A DNA stretch of 53,696 nucleotides from the NCBI GenBank assembly GCA_035649175.1, contig DASRKB010000135.1, positions 1-53,696 on the forward strand. The letters run 5' to 3'. Below, piece by piece: positions 40,727-50,523 of the stretch. A model generated the notes under the pieces. It searched no databases. It saw nothing but the letters and a program-made list of their open reading frames with translations, and had not been told where the DNA came from. Source of the stretch: SCGC-AG-212-J23 sp035649175. Lineage in GTDB: Bacteria; Pseudomonadota; Gammaproteobacteria; Burkholderiales; SG8-39. The position numbers were made by a program, and so were the translations under genes. Positions within the stretch are counted from its first letter, which is position 1. Every line of letters starts with the position of its first letter.

Positions 40727-41950
40727 ATGAAAGACATCCATGGCCTCGGGCTCAGCACGACCAGCGCCGCAGCAGAGGAGGCGTTCAACCGGTCGCTGAG
40801 GGCGTATCTTGGCTACCGCGCGGATCTTTCGTCGCAGGTAAAGGCGGTGCTCGAGGCGGACCCCGAGTTCGCTCTGGGCCAATGCTTCATGGGCTACCTC
40901 ATGATGCTCACATACAACCGCGGTCATGCGGCGCTCGCGGCGAACGCGCACCGCGATGCCGCGGCGCATGCTTCTCGCGCCACGGCACGCGAGCAGGGCC
41001 ACGTGCGCGCGCTTGGCCGCTGGGCCGCGGGCGACCTCGATGGCGCGCTGGCGGAGTGGGAGGCGATCCTTGCCGCGCACCCGACCGACGCGCTCGCCTT
41101 GCGTCTTGCGCACTTCAACTACTTCTGGCTCGGGCGGGTGACGGACATGCGCGCGTCCGTCGAGCGCGTGATGCCGCATTGGAGCGAGGCGCTCGCCGCT
41201 TACCCGACGCTGCTTTCCTGTCTGGCATTCGGCCTCGAGGAATGCGGGGAATACGGGGCGGCGGAGCGCGCTGGGCGTCGCGCGGTCGGGCTCGACCCGG
41301 CCGACGTGTGGGGCACGCACGCGGTGGCGCACGTCATGGAGATGCAGGACCGCCGCGAGGAGGGCATCGCCTGGCTCGCCGGCCTCGAGCCGAACTGGGC
41401 CGGCAAGAGCAACCTCGTGCACCACCTCTGGTGGCACCGCGCGCTCTTCCATCTTGGCCGCGGCGAGCACGATGCGGTGCTCGATCTCTACGACCGGCGC
41501 TTCCGCAACCTCTCTTCACCCCTCACGGCCGCCATGCCCGACCTCTACATCGACGTGCAGAACGCGGCGTCCATGCTCTTTCGGCTCGAGCGGCGTGGCG
41601 TGGAGGTCGGCGGGCGCTGGAATGAGCTCGCCGACAAGGCCGAAAAGCGCATCGGCGACTGCCTCTCGACCTTCACGCTGCCGCACTGGATGATGGCCCT
41701 CGCGGCGACGGAGCGCCATGGCGCAGCTCAAGCGATGCTGAAGGCGATGAGGGAGAACGCAAACCCGGTGGTGCGTGAAGTGGCGTTGCCGGTCTGCGAG
41801 GCGGTGCTGGCACACCGGCGTGGCGCGCACGCCAAGGCGGTCGAGCTTCTGACGCCGGTCATGGGACGGCTACAGGACCTCGGCGGCAGCCATGCACAGC
41901 GCGGCGTGCTGCACGAGCTGCTCGCCGAAGCGAAAGCGCGGGCCGCGTAG
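40727..41950 (+). CDS. TTC38-like tetratricopeptide-repeat protein
   Basis: A 407-residue, all-helical soluble protein. It matches the TTC38 family: FALGQCFMGYLMML, GHVRALGRWAAGDLDGALAEWEAIL, HAVAHVMEMQDRREEGIAWL, NLVHHLWWHRALFHLGRGEHDAVLDLYD and LPHWMMALAATER. Bacterial members often lie near catabolic genes; no biochemical function is established. No signal peptide, so cytosolic. It may be bidirectionally expressed with the hydroxylase. Confidence 0.85.
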   Translation: MKDIHGLGLSTTSAAAEEAFNRSLRAYLGYRADLSSQVKAVLEADPEFALGQCFMGYLMMLTYNRGHAALAANAHRDAAAHASRATAREQGHVRALGRWAAGDLDGALAEWEAILAAHPTDALALRLAHFNYFWLGRVTDMRASVERVMPHWSEALAAYPTLLSCLAFGLEECGEYGAAERAGRRAVGLDPADVWGTHAVAHVMEMQDRREEGIAWLAGLEPNWAGKSNLVHHLWWHRALFHLGRGEHDAVLDLYDRRFRNLSSPLTAAMPDLYIDVQNAASMLFRLERRGVEVGGRWNELADKAEKRIGDCLSTFTLPHWMMALAATERHGAAQAMLKAMRENANPVVREVALPVCEAVLAHRRGAHAKAVELLTPVMGRLQDLGGSHAQRGVLHELLAEAKARAA

Positions 41951-42015
41951 GACAAATTCATCGACAGATTATTAAGTTCATACAATAGCTTACAGGATCT
42001 AATTCATAAAGAACT
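41951..42015. terminator. AT-rich gap between convergent genes
   Basis: A 65-base, strikingly AT-rich spacer between two convergent stop codons. AAGTTC (41973) and GAACTT (42011) can pair at a distance, but there is no compact hairpin with a T run. A role in termination is only inferred from position. Confidence 0.3.
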
Positions 42016-44307
42016 TCACAGTCGCTGGCCTGCCGGCTTGGAGAGGATCTCCACGTCCCTGAGCGGCGGGTCCTCGGCGACCGCGACCTCGTTCTCGATC
42101 GCCAGGCCGCACCCGGGGCAGCAGTACTGGCGAAACTGCGGCACGGGGTCGATGAAACGCGAGGGCTCTCCAACGATCGGGTTGGAGGCCTGGATCGGCA
42201 GGTCGTTGCGGATGCAGTGCGCCTTGTAGTTCTCGCTCACCGGCCCGAGGTCCGCACCGCACTTGGCGCAGCCGAAGTGGCGGTTCTCGTACACCGCCAG
42301 GTTCTCGGTGGCGAGGAAAGCGCGCTTGCCTTCGAGCCTCTTCGGCGCGATGGAGCGCTCCTGCACTCGGCGCAGGCGGATCTGCTGGCGCCGGCGCTCG
42401 GTGCCGCGCTCGTCGCCCAGCAGCACGCCGTAGATTTCCAGGGCCGCCGTCTCCGAAACGTCGCCGTTCTCTACGTCGGCTTCGACTTTCTTCGGGTCCC
42501 GCTCCAGCGGGTCGCCGAAGCCGCCCGCCGCGGACCAGAGCACCGCATACACGTCGGCGGGACCCTGGGTGAAATCCTGCTGACGAAGCTGCAGCGTTTC
42601 CTCGCTGCCTTGCACTTCGGAAATATCCGAGATGAGCTCGGAGCGCTTCATCCTTTCCAGGATGTCCGAATCCCGCGTGAACCGATAGCGGTTCACCGCG
42701 CCGGGGTAGCCGCCCATCATGCCGGTGGAGGTCGGGATCGCGTTACCCGAGGAGAGCGTGTCGTGGGTGATGACGTCGGTGCCGTGCGGAACGAAGCAGG
42801 ACTCGGCCGACAGCCCGCCGCGGAACTTGCCGGCGCCGCCGGAATCCTGGATCTCTTTCCTATACAGGAATAGGACCGGGAAGCTCTGCTCGGTGTGCTC
42901 GACGTTGGGCAGCTTGCAGATCGGCGTGCGCGCCTGGCCGCCGGTCGAGATGCCGTCGGCGTGCGAGAACGCGCCGATCGCGCCGCCGATCGGGTCGACC
43001 AGGATGTAGCCGTAGCGCTCGCCCCACTGGTCGATGCCCCGGAAGATGGTCGCCGGCCACTGGCTCGTGCCGCCGATGCACATCGCGTCGCGGCGCAGCT
43101 GCGGGTCGGGGTAGAGCATCTTGGAGAGCACGTTGTATGCGGGGTAGAGCGAGATCTCCATGCACTGCACCGGGGCGGTGGAGACCGACGCGGGGAAGTC
43201 GGCGCAATTGAGCGTCCCGGGCGTGGGGTTGAACTCGACGTGGCGCAGCGCGCCGCCCACCGCGTAGTACTGCTCCCAGCACATGAGCTCGTTCAGCGCC
43301 ACCATGATCGCGCCGCGCCAGCCCGAGTAGGTGGCGTTGATCCCGCCCGCCTGGGGATCGGTGCCCTCGTTCTCGAAGACGAGCTTGTTGCCCTTTTTCT
43401 TCAGCGTCAGCATGACGCGGTGCACCTGCCGGTCGCCCGGCCGGCAGCACTCGACGTAGGTGCGGTCGCGCCACACGCCGTCGGGCAGGAGCGAGAGCTT
43501 CTTCAGGAAGGCGGCCTCGCCGTCCGCGAGGATCTTCCTCATCACGCCCTTGATCGTGTCGGCGCCGTATTTTTCGATGAGCTGGAGGATGCGCTGCTTC
43601 GCGGTCATGTTGCCCGCGAGCTGCGCGCGGAAGTCGAGCGCGACGGCCGAGGGCTTGCGGGAGCTCCTCAGGTAGACCTCCTCGATATCCTTTCTTATCT
43701 CATTTGCTTCAACGATTTTGACCGGCGGAATGAGGATGCCTTCGTCATAGGCGTCCCTCGCCGACGGGCAGAAGCTGCCGGGGGTGATGCCGCCGATGTC
43801 GTACTGGTGCAGGCAGTTGGTGACCCAGCAGAAGAGCTCGCCCTTCCAGAACACCGGGCAGAGCAGCATCACGTCCATCTGGTGCGCCGCCCCGACCCAC
43901 GGGTCGTTGGCGAGAAACATGTCGCCGTCGCGGATTCCGGGGTTCTCGCTGCGGTTCTCGAGCGTCCACTTCACCTGCGTGTCCGTAACGCCGGACATGT
44001 ACTGCATGTACGGACCGAAATAGACGAACTCCGCGTCCTCGGTGAGGATCGAGGGGTTGAGGTCGAGCGCGTACATCGCCACCGGCGAGCCGGAGAGGCG
44101 CTGGATGGTCGCGCCGTGCTCCTCGTTCACGTTCCACAGCGCATGGCGCACCACCTCGAAGGTGACCGGGTCGATACCCGACTTCGCTTTTTTGTGCAGA
44201 CGCAACTTCTTGGAGATCGATAGCTGCTTGGGCGGCACGTAGCCGCTGCGCCGGCCGTCGAAGGCGACGCCGGCGAGCTCGGAGAGCTTCTTCAGCGGAG
44301 CGTTCAC
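42016..44307 (-). CDS. Hydantoinase B / acetone carboxylase alpha-like subunit with C-terminal zinc-ribbon domain
   Basis: A 763-residue protein. The main part (about 45-600) is HyuB-like: DPVTFEVVRHALWNVNEEHG, MYALDLNPSILTEDAEF, GDMFLANDPWVGAAHQMDV, FKGE-type FWKGELFCWVTNCLHQYDIGG (given as WVTNCLHQYDIGG), FENEGTDPQAGGINATYSGWRGA (as GTDPQAGGINATYSGW) and GGAGKFRGGLS. The tail (about 690-763) has FGCAKCG and YCCPGCG, like the acetone carboxylase gamma subunit. The start is GTG 44307; the frame reaching 44484 is antisense-like overlap with the Cys-rich gene. It works with the HyuA-like subunit encoded two genes upstream. Confidence 0.87.
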   Translation of the reverse strand: MNAPLKKLSELAGVAFDGRRSGYVPPKQLSISKKLRLHKKAKSGIDPVTFEVVRHALWNVNEEHGATIQRLSGSPVAMYALDLNPSILTEDAEFVYFGPYMQYMSGVTDTQVKWTLENRSENPGIRDGDMFLANDPWVGAAHQMDVMLLCPVFWKGELFCWVTNCLHQYDIGGITPGSFCPSARDAYDEGILIPPVKIVEANEIRKDIEEVYLRSSRKPSAVALDFRAQLAGNMTAKQRILQLIEKYGADTIKGVMRKILADGEAAFLKKLSLLPDGVWRDRTYVECCRPGDRQVHRVMLTLKKKGNKLVFENEGTDPQAGGINATYSGWRGAIMVALNELMCWEQYYAVGGALRHVEFNPTPGTLNCADFPASVSTAPVQCMEISLYPAYNVLSKMLYPDPQLRRDAMCIGGTSQWPATIFRGIDQWGERYGYILVDPIGGAIGAFSHADGISTGGQARTPICKLPNVEHTEQSFPVLFLYRKEIQDSGGAGKFRGGLSAESCFVPHGTDVITHDTLSSGNAIPTSTGMMGGYPGAVNRYRFTRDSDILERMKRSELISDISEVQGSEETLQLRQQDFTQGPADVYAVLWSAAGGFGDPLERDPKKVEADVENGDVSETAALEIYGVLLGDERGTERRRQQIRLRRVQERSIAPKRLEGKRAFLATENLAVYENRHFGCAKCGADLGPVSENYKAHCIRNDLPIQASNPIVGEPSRFIDPVPQFRQYCCPGCGLAIENEVAVAEDPPLRDVEILSKPAGQRL

Positions 44308-44310
44308 GGG

Positions 44311-44335
44311 GAAACCGCGGTCTGTCCCTGTTCTA
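44311..44335. repeat. CAGGGACAGACCGCG palindromic repeat, copy 2
   Basis: Read on the minus strand it begins at the TAG stop of the Cys-rich gene and continues AACAGGGACAGACCGCGG, as at 28983-29010. It ends just before the HyuB start codon. Confidence 0.6.
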
Positions 44336-44668
44336 CGGCTTCGGCTTGTCGCCGAGGGTGAATTCGATGGCGCCGAGGCTGTGCTCGGGCTGCTGCGGGG
44401 CTGCGGGCTTTGCGACTGATGGCGACGACGGGGCGGCTGGCTTCGGGGCGGCTGGCTTCGGGCCGGCAGCTTCCGTCCTGGCATATTCCCTCGCCGCCTC
44501 GCCGCACTGCTTGCACATGAACTTCCCGGTCTTCCTGCCGGTGGCGCTCATCTCCGGCGACGCATGCTTGGAGCAGAGCGGCTGCTCGCAGTTTGCACAG
44601 TGGGTGACGGCGGCCTCGCCGCAAGGTTTCTTTTTCAGGAAGCCGACTTCCTCGGTGCAGGTTTCCAT
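44333..44668 (-). CDS. Small Cys-rich zinc-binding-type protein
   Basis: A 111-residue protein. Residues 1-60 hold Cys4, Cys16, CANC (24-27), Cys32, His35 and CKQC (52-55), a B-box-like or double zinc-ribbon arrangement. The rest is a Pro/Ala/Lys linker with repeats of PKPAAP, ending LGAIEFTLGDKPKP. No signal peptide. It lies between the RF3 gene and the HyuB gene on the same strand. It may help assemble the carboxylase or bind its zinc-ribbon tail (inference only). Confidence 0.65.
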   Translation of the reverse strand: METCTEEVGFLKKKPCGEAAVTHCANCEQPLCSKHASPEMSATGRKTGKFMCKQCGEAAREYARTEAAGPKPAAPKPAAPSSPSVAKPAAPQQPEHSLGAIEFTLGDKPKP

Positions 44669-44707
44669 GGCCCCTCCCTCGTCGCGGCACCTAGGATAGC
44701 AAAGCTG

Positions 44708-46246
<1,539 letters not shown>

Positions 46247-46253
46247 GCGTTAT

Positions 46254-48353
46254 CTACCGGAAAACCAGCTGAAAGTTCCCGAGCCGGTCGAGGTCGAGCG
46301 TGGCGCGCGGGTGCACGACCACCGTCGTGTCCGCGGTCTCGACGATCGCCGGCCCCTTGATCTGGTTGCCGATGGCGAGCCGGTCGCCGTCGTAGACCGC
46401 CGTGAGGACATGCCTGGCGAGATCCGGCCAGTAGATCCTGCGCTTCCTCAGGACCGCCTTCGCCGGGATCGCCCTGGTCGCCTTCTTCGAGGCGACGAGC
46501 TTCGGCCGGGGCGTCAGGGCGCGCGCGCGCAGGCGGCACACCACGATCTCGAGCTGCGCGCCGGCAAGCGCCGAGCCGCGGCCGTAGAGCTGCTCGTAGC
46601 GCTCGACGAAGCGCTTTCTGAGGGCGTTCTCGTAGTCGCCTTTCATCCTGGACGCATCGAGAAGAACCTCCACCTCGTTGATCTGCCCCCGATGGCGCAC
46701 GTCCAGGGAGAACTCGAAGCGCTGACGGCCGGCGGCGATGCCTTCCTTCGCCATTACCGCCTTCGCATTACCTTCCAGGAAGGCAAGAATCTTGTTGACG
46801 CGGGCTGCCGGCACCGGGGTCGCCATGATCTCGGTGTGCTCGAAGATGTGCAGCACGTCCGCCGCCGCCGCGCCGAAGGCGCACCAGGTCGATGCCGCTT
46901 TCCTCTGAGGAACGATGACCTTCCGAACCCCCAGCTCCCGCGCGAAGACGCCGGCGTGCGCCGGTCCGGCGCCGCCGAAGGCGAAGAGCACGAACTCGCG
47001 CGGGTCGAAGCCTTTCTCCACCGTCACCTTGCGGATCACGTCGGCCATCTGCAGCTCGACGATGCGGCAAATGCCGGCGGCGCATTCCACCGGTGTCATG
47101 CCGATCTGGGAAGAAATATTCCTTAGAGATTCAAGAGCGGCTTCCTTGTGCAGCTTCATCCGCCCGCCGGCGAAGTTGTCTGGGTCGAGGTAACCGAGCA
47201 CCAGCTGCGCGTCGGTGACCGTGGGCACCGTACCGCCGCGGCCGTAGCACACCGGCCCGGGAAAGGCGCCCGCGCTGTCCGGTCCGACGCTCATGGTGCG
47301 CGTCCCGGCATTGACGCGCACCAGGCTGCCGCCGCCGGCGCCGATCGCCTGCAGATCGACTTTGGGCAGGAAGTACTCGTACTGATCGGTGTTGCTGATG
47401 AACGAGTAGGCGGGCTTGCCGTCGTGGATGATCGAGACGTCGAAGGACGTGCCGCCCATGTCGGTGGTGATGACGTTTTTCTCGCCCATCGCCGCGCCGA
47501 GGAACGTGGACGCCGTGACGCCGGACACCGGGCCCGAGTCGAGCGTCAGGAGCGGCGCTTCGCCGGCGCGCTCGACCGGCACCGTGCCGCCGCTGCACTG
47601 AGTGATCTGCAGGCCATGTCGATATCCAAGGCCGGTCACCGACTCATTGATCCTGAAGAGATACCTGGACATGACCGGCCCAAGGTAGGCATTCAGCGCG
47701 GTCGCCGTCACGCGCTCGTACTCTCCCCACTTGGGCGCGATGTCGACCGAGCAGGTGACGAACACGTCCTTGGAAAGCGACTGGACCATCCGCTTCACGC
47801 GCAGCTCGTGCGCCGGGTTGCGGAACGACCACAGGAAGCAGATCGCAATCGCCTCGACGCCCTGCTCGAGCAGCGCTCGAATGGCTTCGTCGGCTTCCGT
47901 CTCGTTCAGCGGCACGACCACCTCGCCGAAGCAATCCACGCGCTCCGACACGCCGCGGATCCGCTTCTTCGGCACGATCGGGGCGGGCTTGGCGGTCTCG
48001 GGAAAGTGCACCACCTTGCGGATGTCGCGCCCGCCGTAGCCGCGCGAGCCGCGCATGATGTGGATCGCATCTTCGTGGCCGCGCGTGGTGATCAGGCCGA
48101 CCTTCGCGCCCTTCTTCTGGATGATGGTGTTGGTGCCGACGGTGGTGCCGTGGGAGAGGAAGCGGATATCGCGGCAGAAGCGCTCCAGCGACAGCCCGAG
48201 CGCCTCGGCGCCCGCGCCGAGCGCGTCGAGCATGCCGCGCGCGAAATCCTGCGGCGTGGAAGGCACCTTGGTGGTGAGCAGCTTGCCGGAGGCGTCGACG
48301 ATCGCGCAGTCGGTGAACGTGCCGCCGATGTCGATCCCCACGAGATAAGTCAT
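46254..48353 (-). CDS. Hydantoinase A / acetone carboxylase beta-like subunit
   Basis: A 699-residue protein of the HyuA family. The ASKHA-type N-terminal ATP site is LVGIDIGGTFTDCAIVD, and the second phosphate motif is ITTDMGGTSFDVSIIHDG (as TTDMGGTSFDVS). Also SHGTTVGTNTIIQKKGAKV, AIGAGGGSLVRV and FGGAGPAHAGVFARELGV. Family members couple ATP to hydrolysis of cyclic amides or to carboxylation of ketones, together with a HyuB-like subunit. It is the first gene of the minus-strand string. The product starts at ATG 48353 near a short palindrome shared with a divergent gene. Confidence 0.92.
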   Translation of the reverse strand: MTYLVGIDIGGTFTDCAIVDASGKLLTTKVPSTPQDFARGMLDALGAGAEALGLSLERFCRDIRFLSHGTTVGTNTIIQKKGAKVGLITTRGHEDAIHIMRGSRGYGGRDIRKVVHFPETAKPAPIVPKKRIRGVSERVDCFGEVVVPLNETEADEAIRALLEQGVEAIAICFLWSFRNPAHELRVKRMVQSLSKDVFVTCSVDIAPKWGEYERVTATALNAYLGPVMSRYLFRINESVTGLGYRHGLQITQCSGGTVPVERAGEAPLLTLDSGPVSGVTASTFLGAAMGEKNVITTDMGGTSFDVSIIHDGKPAYSFISNTDQYEYFLPKVDLQAIGAGGGSLVRVNAGTRTMSVGPDSAGAFPGPVCYGRGGTVPTVTDAQLVLGYLDPDNFAGGRMKLHKEAALESLRNISSQIGMTPVECAAGICRIVELQMADVIRKVTVEKGFDPREFVLFAFGGAGPAHAGVFARELGVRKVIVPQRKAASTWCAFGAAAADVLHIFEHTEIMATPVPAARVNKILAFLEGNAKAVMAKEGIAAGRQRFEFSLDVRHRGQINEVEVLLDASRMKGDYENALRKRFVERYEQLYGRGSALAGAQLEIVVCRLRARALTPRPKLVASKKATRAIPAKAVLRKRRIYWPDLARHVLTAVYDGDRLAIGNQIKGPAIVETADTTVVVHPRATLDLDRLGNFQLVFR

Positions 48354-48357
48354 GGGG

Positions 48358-48370
48358 CGCTATATTAGCG
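48358..48370. promoter_or_regulatory. Palindrome in a 26-bp divergent gap
   Basis: CGCTA-TAT-TAGCG lies between starts at 48353 (minus) and 48380 (plus) and includes a TATATT -10-like box at 48361-48366. It is a candidate shared operator or promoter element. Confidence 0.4.
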
Positions 48371-48379
48371 GCAAGATCA

Positions 48380-49198
48380 ATGCACATTCCGCGCGCATGG
48401 GCGAGGGCCGAGGCGGACGCGAGACACGACGAGCGGTCGTTTCGCATTTCCGTCTGGGGCTGGGGCGACGATGAAAGCGCGGCGAAGCGCTCGGCCGAGC
48501 AACGGCTCTCGCGCGCGCTGGATCGCGTGCGTCGCGGCGAGCCGCTGCCGCGCGGCTATGGCTACGGCAGCCGCCCGCTGCGCGAGGAGATCCTCGAGCG
48601 CCTCGACGAGCGGGCGGTCGTGACGCGCAACAGCTACGGCGCAAAGGTGCTGAACGCCGCACGCCTGATCTTCCTCGACATCGACCTCGCGCCGCTCTCG
48701 CTGAAAGGCGTGCTGCGCAGGATTTTCCTCGGCTGGGGCGCCGAGGCCGAGGCGCTCGGCAGGCTGCGCGAGGGCCTCGCGCGCTACAACCGGGCGAGCT
48801 TCCGCATCTACCGTACCGCCTCCGGCCTGCGCGCCATGGCGCTCGACCGCGAGCTCGACCCGGCGGGGCGCGAGGTGCAGGAGCTGATGCGCGCCACCGG
48901 CACCGATCCCGCCTTCGCGCAGCTCTGCATGGCGCAGAAGAGCTTCCGGGCGCGGCTCACGCCCAAGCCCTGGCGCTGCGGCAGCCCGCCGCCGCCCGGC
49001 ATCCACCCTCGCGAGGACGCCGACATGCGCCGGCGCTTTGCCGCCTGGCTCGCGCAGTACGAAAAGCGCGCGGCGCACCACGGCACCTGCCGCTACCTCG
49101 AGACCTACGGCACTGCGAACCCGCGGGGCGCGGCGGCGCGCCTGCTCGCGCTGCACGATCGCGAAACCCGGGCGGGCGAAGACCTGCCGCTCGCCTGA
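48380..49198 (+). CDS. Conserved-looking protein of unknown function
   Basis: A 272-residue soluble protein, not recognised with confidence. It is rich in Arg and Ala with distinct blocks: AARLIFLDIDLAPLS (hydrophobic strand then DID), SFRIYRTASGLRAMALDREL, TDPAFAQLCMAQKSFRARLTPKPWRCG and RYLETYGTANPRG at the end. The DxD strand followed by a YRTxSGLR block loosely recalls the active-site order of archaeo-eukaryotic primase-like folds, but a catalytic His is not evident. Its stop overlaps the next transporter frame (CTGA). Confidence 0.75.
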   Translation: MHIPRAWARAEADARHDERSFRISVWGWGDDESAAKRSAEQRLSRALDRVRRGEPLPRGYGYGSRPLREEILERLDERAVVTRNSYGAKVLNAARLIFLDIDLAPLSLKGVLRRIFLGWGAEAEALGRLREGLARYNRASFRIYRTASGLRAMALDRELDPAGREVQELMRATGTDPAFAQLCMAQKSFRARLTPKPWRCGSPPPPGIHPREDADMRRRFAAWLAQYEKRAAHHGTCRYLETYGTANPRGAAARLLALHDRETRAGEDLPLA

Positions 49199-50397
49199 GC
49201 TCGCTCCTCATCGGCGCGCTCCCCATCGTTCCCGTCCTCGCCGCCACCACGGCGACGCAGGCCCTTACCACGCTCGCCGCGCTCGCCATGACCGCGGTCG
49301 CGCCGCGCGCGGCGGCGGAGCTGGGCATCAGTCCGGCGCTCGTGGGCTTCCACATCAGCACCGTCTACTTCGCCGCGACGCTGATCTCTCCGGTGGGCGG
49401 CGGCCTCGTGCGCCGCCTGGGCGCCACCCGCATCAGCCAGCTCGCGCTCTGGCTCGCCGCGGCCGGCTGCCTCGTCTCGGCGATCGGCAGCGTCTGGGCG
49501 CTCGGGCTTGGCGCGTTCGTCACCGGCTTCGGCTACGGCATTACCAACCCGGCCGCCTCGCATCTGCTCTCGCGCATGCCGCCGACGCGGCACATGAACC
49601 TGGTCTTCTCGATCAAGCAGTGCGGTGTGCCGATCGGCGGCGTGCTGACCGGCCTCATGATGCCGCCGCTGACATTGGCACTCGGCTGGCAGACCGCTCT
49701 CCTGGTCTGTGCAGGCTTGATCCTTCTCCTGAGCGTTCTTCTCCAGAAGCCGCGGCCATCCTGGGACGCGGACCGCGCACCCGGGACGCCCATCCTTGCC
49801 TCTCCCCTCGAAAGCGTGCGCCTCGTGTGGTCCAACGGCATCCTGCGATGGCTGGCGCTCTCTTCGCTCCTCTACTCCGCGGTGCAGCTCTCGCTTACGA
49901 CCTTTCTCGTCACCTACCTGGTGCGCGAGGTCGGCATGGAGCTCGTGCTCGCCGGCACCATCCTCGCGGTGGCGAACGTCGCGGGCGCCGCGGGACGGCT
50001 GGGCTGGGGCTGGCTCGCCGACCGGGTGCGCTCCGGCACGCTCGCGCTCATCCTGAACGGCGGGTTCGGCATCGCCGGCGCGCTCGCCACGGCGGCGATC
50101 GCGGCGGACTGGCCGGTGCTCGCGATCGCGGCGGCGGTGGCGCTCTTCGGCTTCTGCGCCGTCGGGTGGAACGGCGTCTTCATGGCCGTCATCGTGCGCC
50201 AGAGCCGCCCCGAGGCGGTGGCGCTCGCCACCGGCGGCAGCCTGACCGTCACCTACGTCGGCATCTTCGTCGGCCCCGCGCTCTTCGCCGCGTTGCACGA
50301 CCACGCGGGCATGAGCTACTCCTCCGGCTTCGCGCTCCTCGGCCTGGTGATCGCCGCCGGCATCGGCTGCCTGCTCATCGCGCGGCGCCATCGCTAG
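49195..50397 (+). CDS. MFS transporter; first helix read from a non-standard start
   Basis: A 12-helix major-facilitator protein. Motif A-like GGGLVRRLGATRISQ lies between helices 2 and 3; later blocks are GFGYGITNPAASHLL, IKQCGVPIGGVLTG and WGWLADRVRSGTLAL. The first standard start, ATG 49288, cuts helix 1 in half. The open frame upstream encodes SLLIGALPIVPVLAATTATQ, the missing half-helix, back to CTG 49195, which overlaps the previous stop (CTGA). No ATG, GTG or TTG occurs in frame there. So either CTG is used by coupling, or a start was lost. Substrate unknown. Confidence 0.8.
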   Translation: MSSLLIGALPIVPVLAATTATQALTTLAALAMTAVAPRAAAELGISPALVGFHISTVYFAATLISPVGGGLVRRLGATRISQLALWLAAAGCLVSAIGSVWALGLGAFVTGFGYGITNPAASHLLSRMPPTRHMNLVFSIKQCGVPIGGVLTGLMMPPLTLALGWQTALLVCAGLILLLSVLLQKPRPSWDADRAPGTPILASPLESVRLVWSNGILRWLALSSLLYSAVQLSLTTFLVTYLVREVGMELVLAGTILAVANVAGAAGRLGWGWLADRVRSGTLALILNGGFGIAGALATAAIAADWPVLAIAAAVALFGFCAVGWNGVFMAVIVRQSRPEAVALATGGSLTVTYVGIFVGPALFAALHDHAGMSYSSGFALLGLVIAAGIGCLLIARRHR

Positions 50398-50417
50398 ATT
50401 ACCCGCTGCCGTAAGGG

Positions 50418-50470
50418 TTTGCGGGAAACCACACTTGAGGCGTAACGTGTTGAGCGGGAGCGCTTATCAC
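50418..50470 (+). repeat. ~52-bp direct repeat, copy 1, upstream of the binding-protein gene
   Basis: The sequence from TTTGCGGGAA to TTATCAC matches 51569-51619 with a shared core GCGTAACGTGTTG and aligned ends (TTTGCG.GAA and TATCAC). Both copies precede a gene on the plus strand and lie outside coding sequence. Confidence 0.7.
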
Positions 50471-50484
50471 GCCAGGAAGGCCAA

Positions 50485-50523
50485 ATGACAGAGCCGACAC
50501 TCGCCGTGCGAGGGATCAACTGA
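50485..50523 (+). other. Possible 12-codon leader peptide or frameshifted gene start
   Basis: AGGAAGG (50474-50480) precedes ATG 50485, which reads MTEPTLAVRGIN and a stop TGA at 50521. The binding-protein frame starts in the overlapping CTGA. It may be a coupled leader, or the true N-terminus separated from the rest by a one-base error. Confidence 0.4.
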
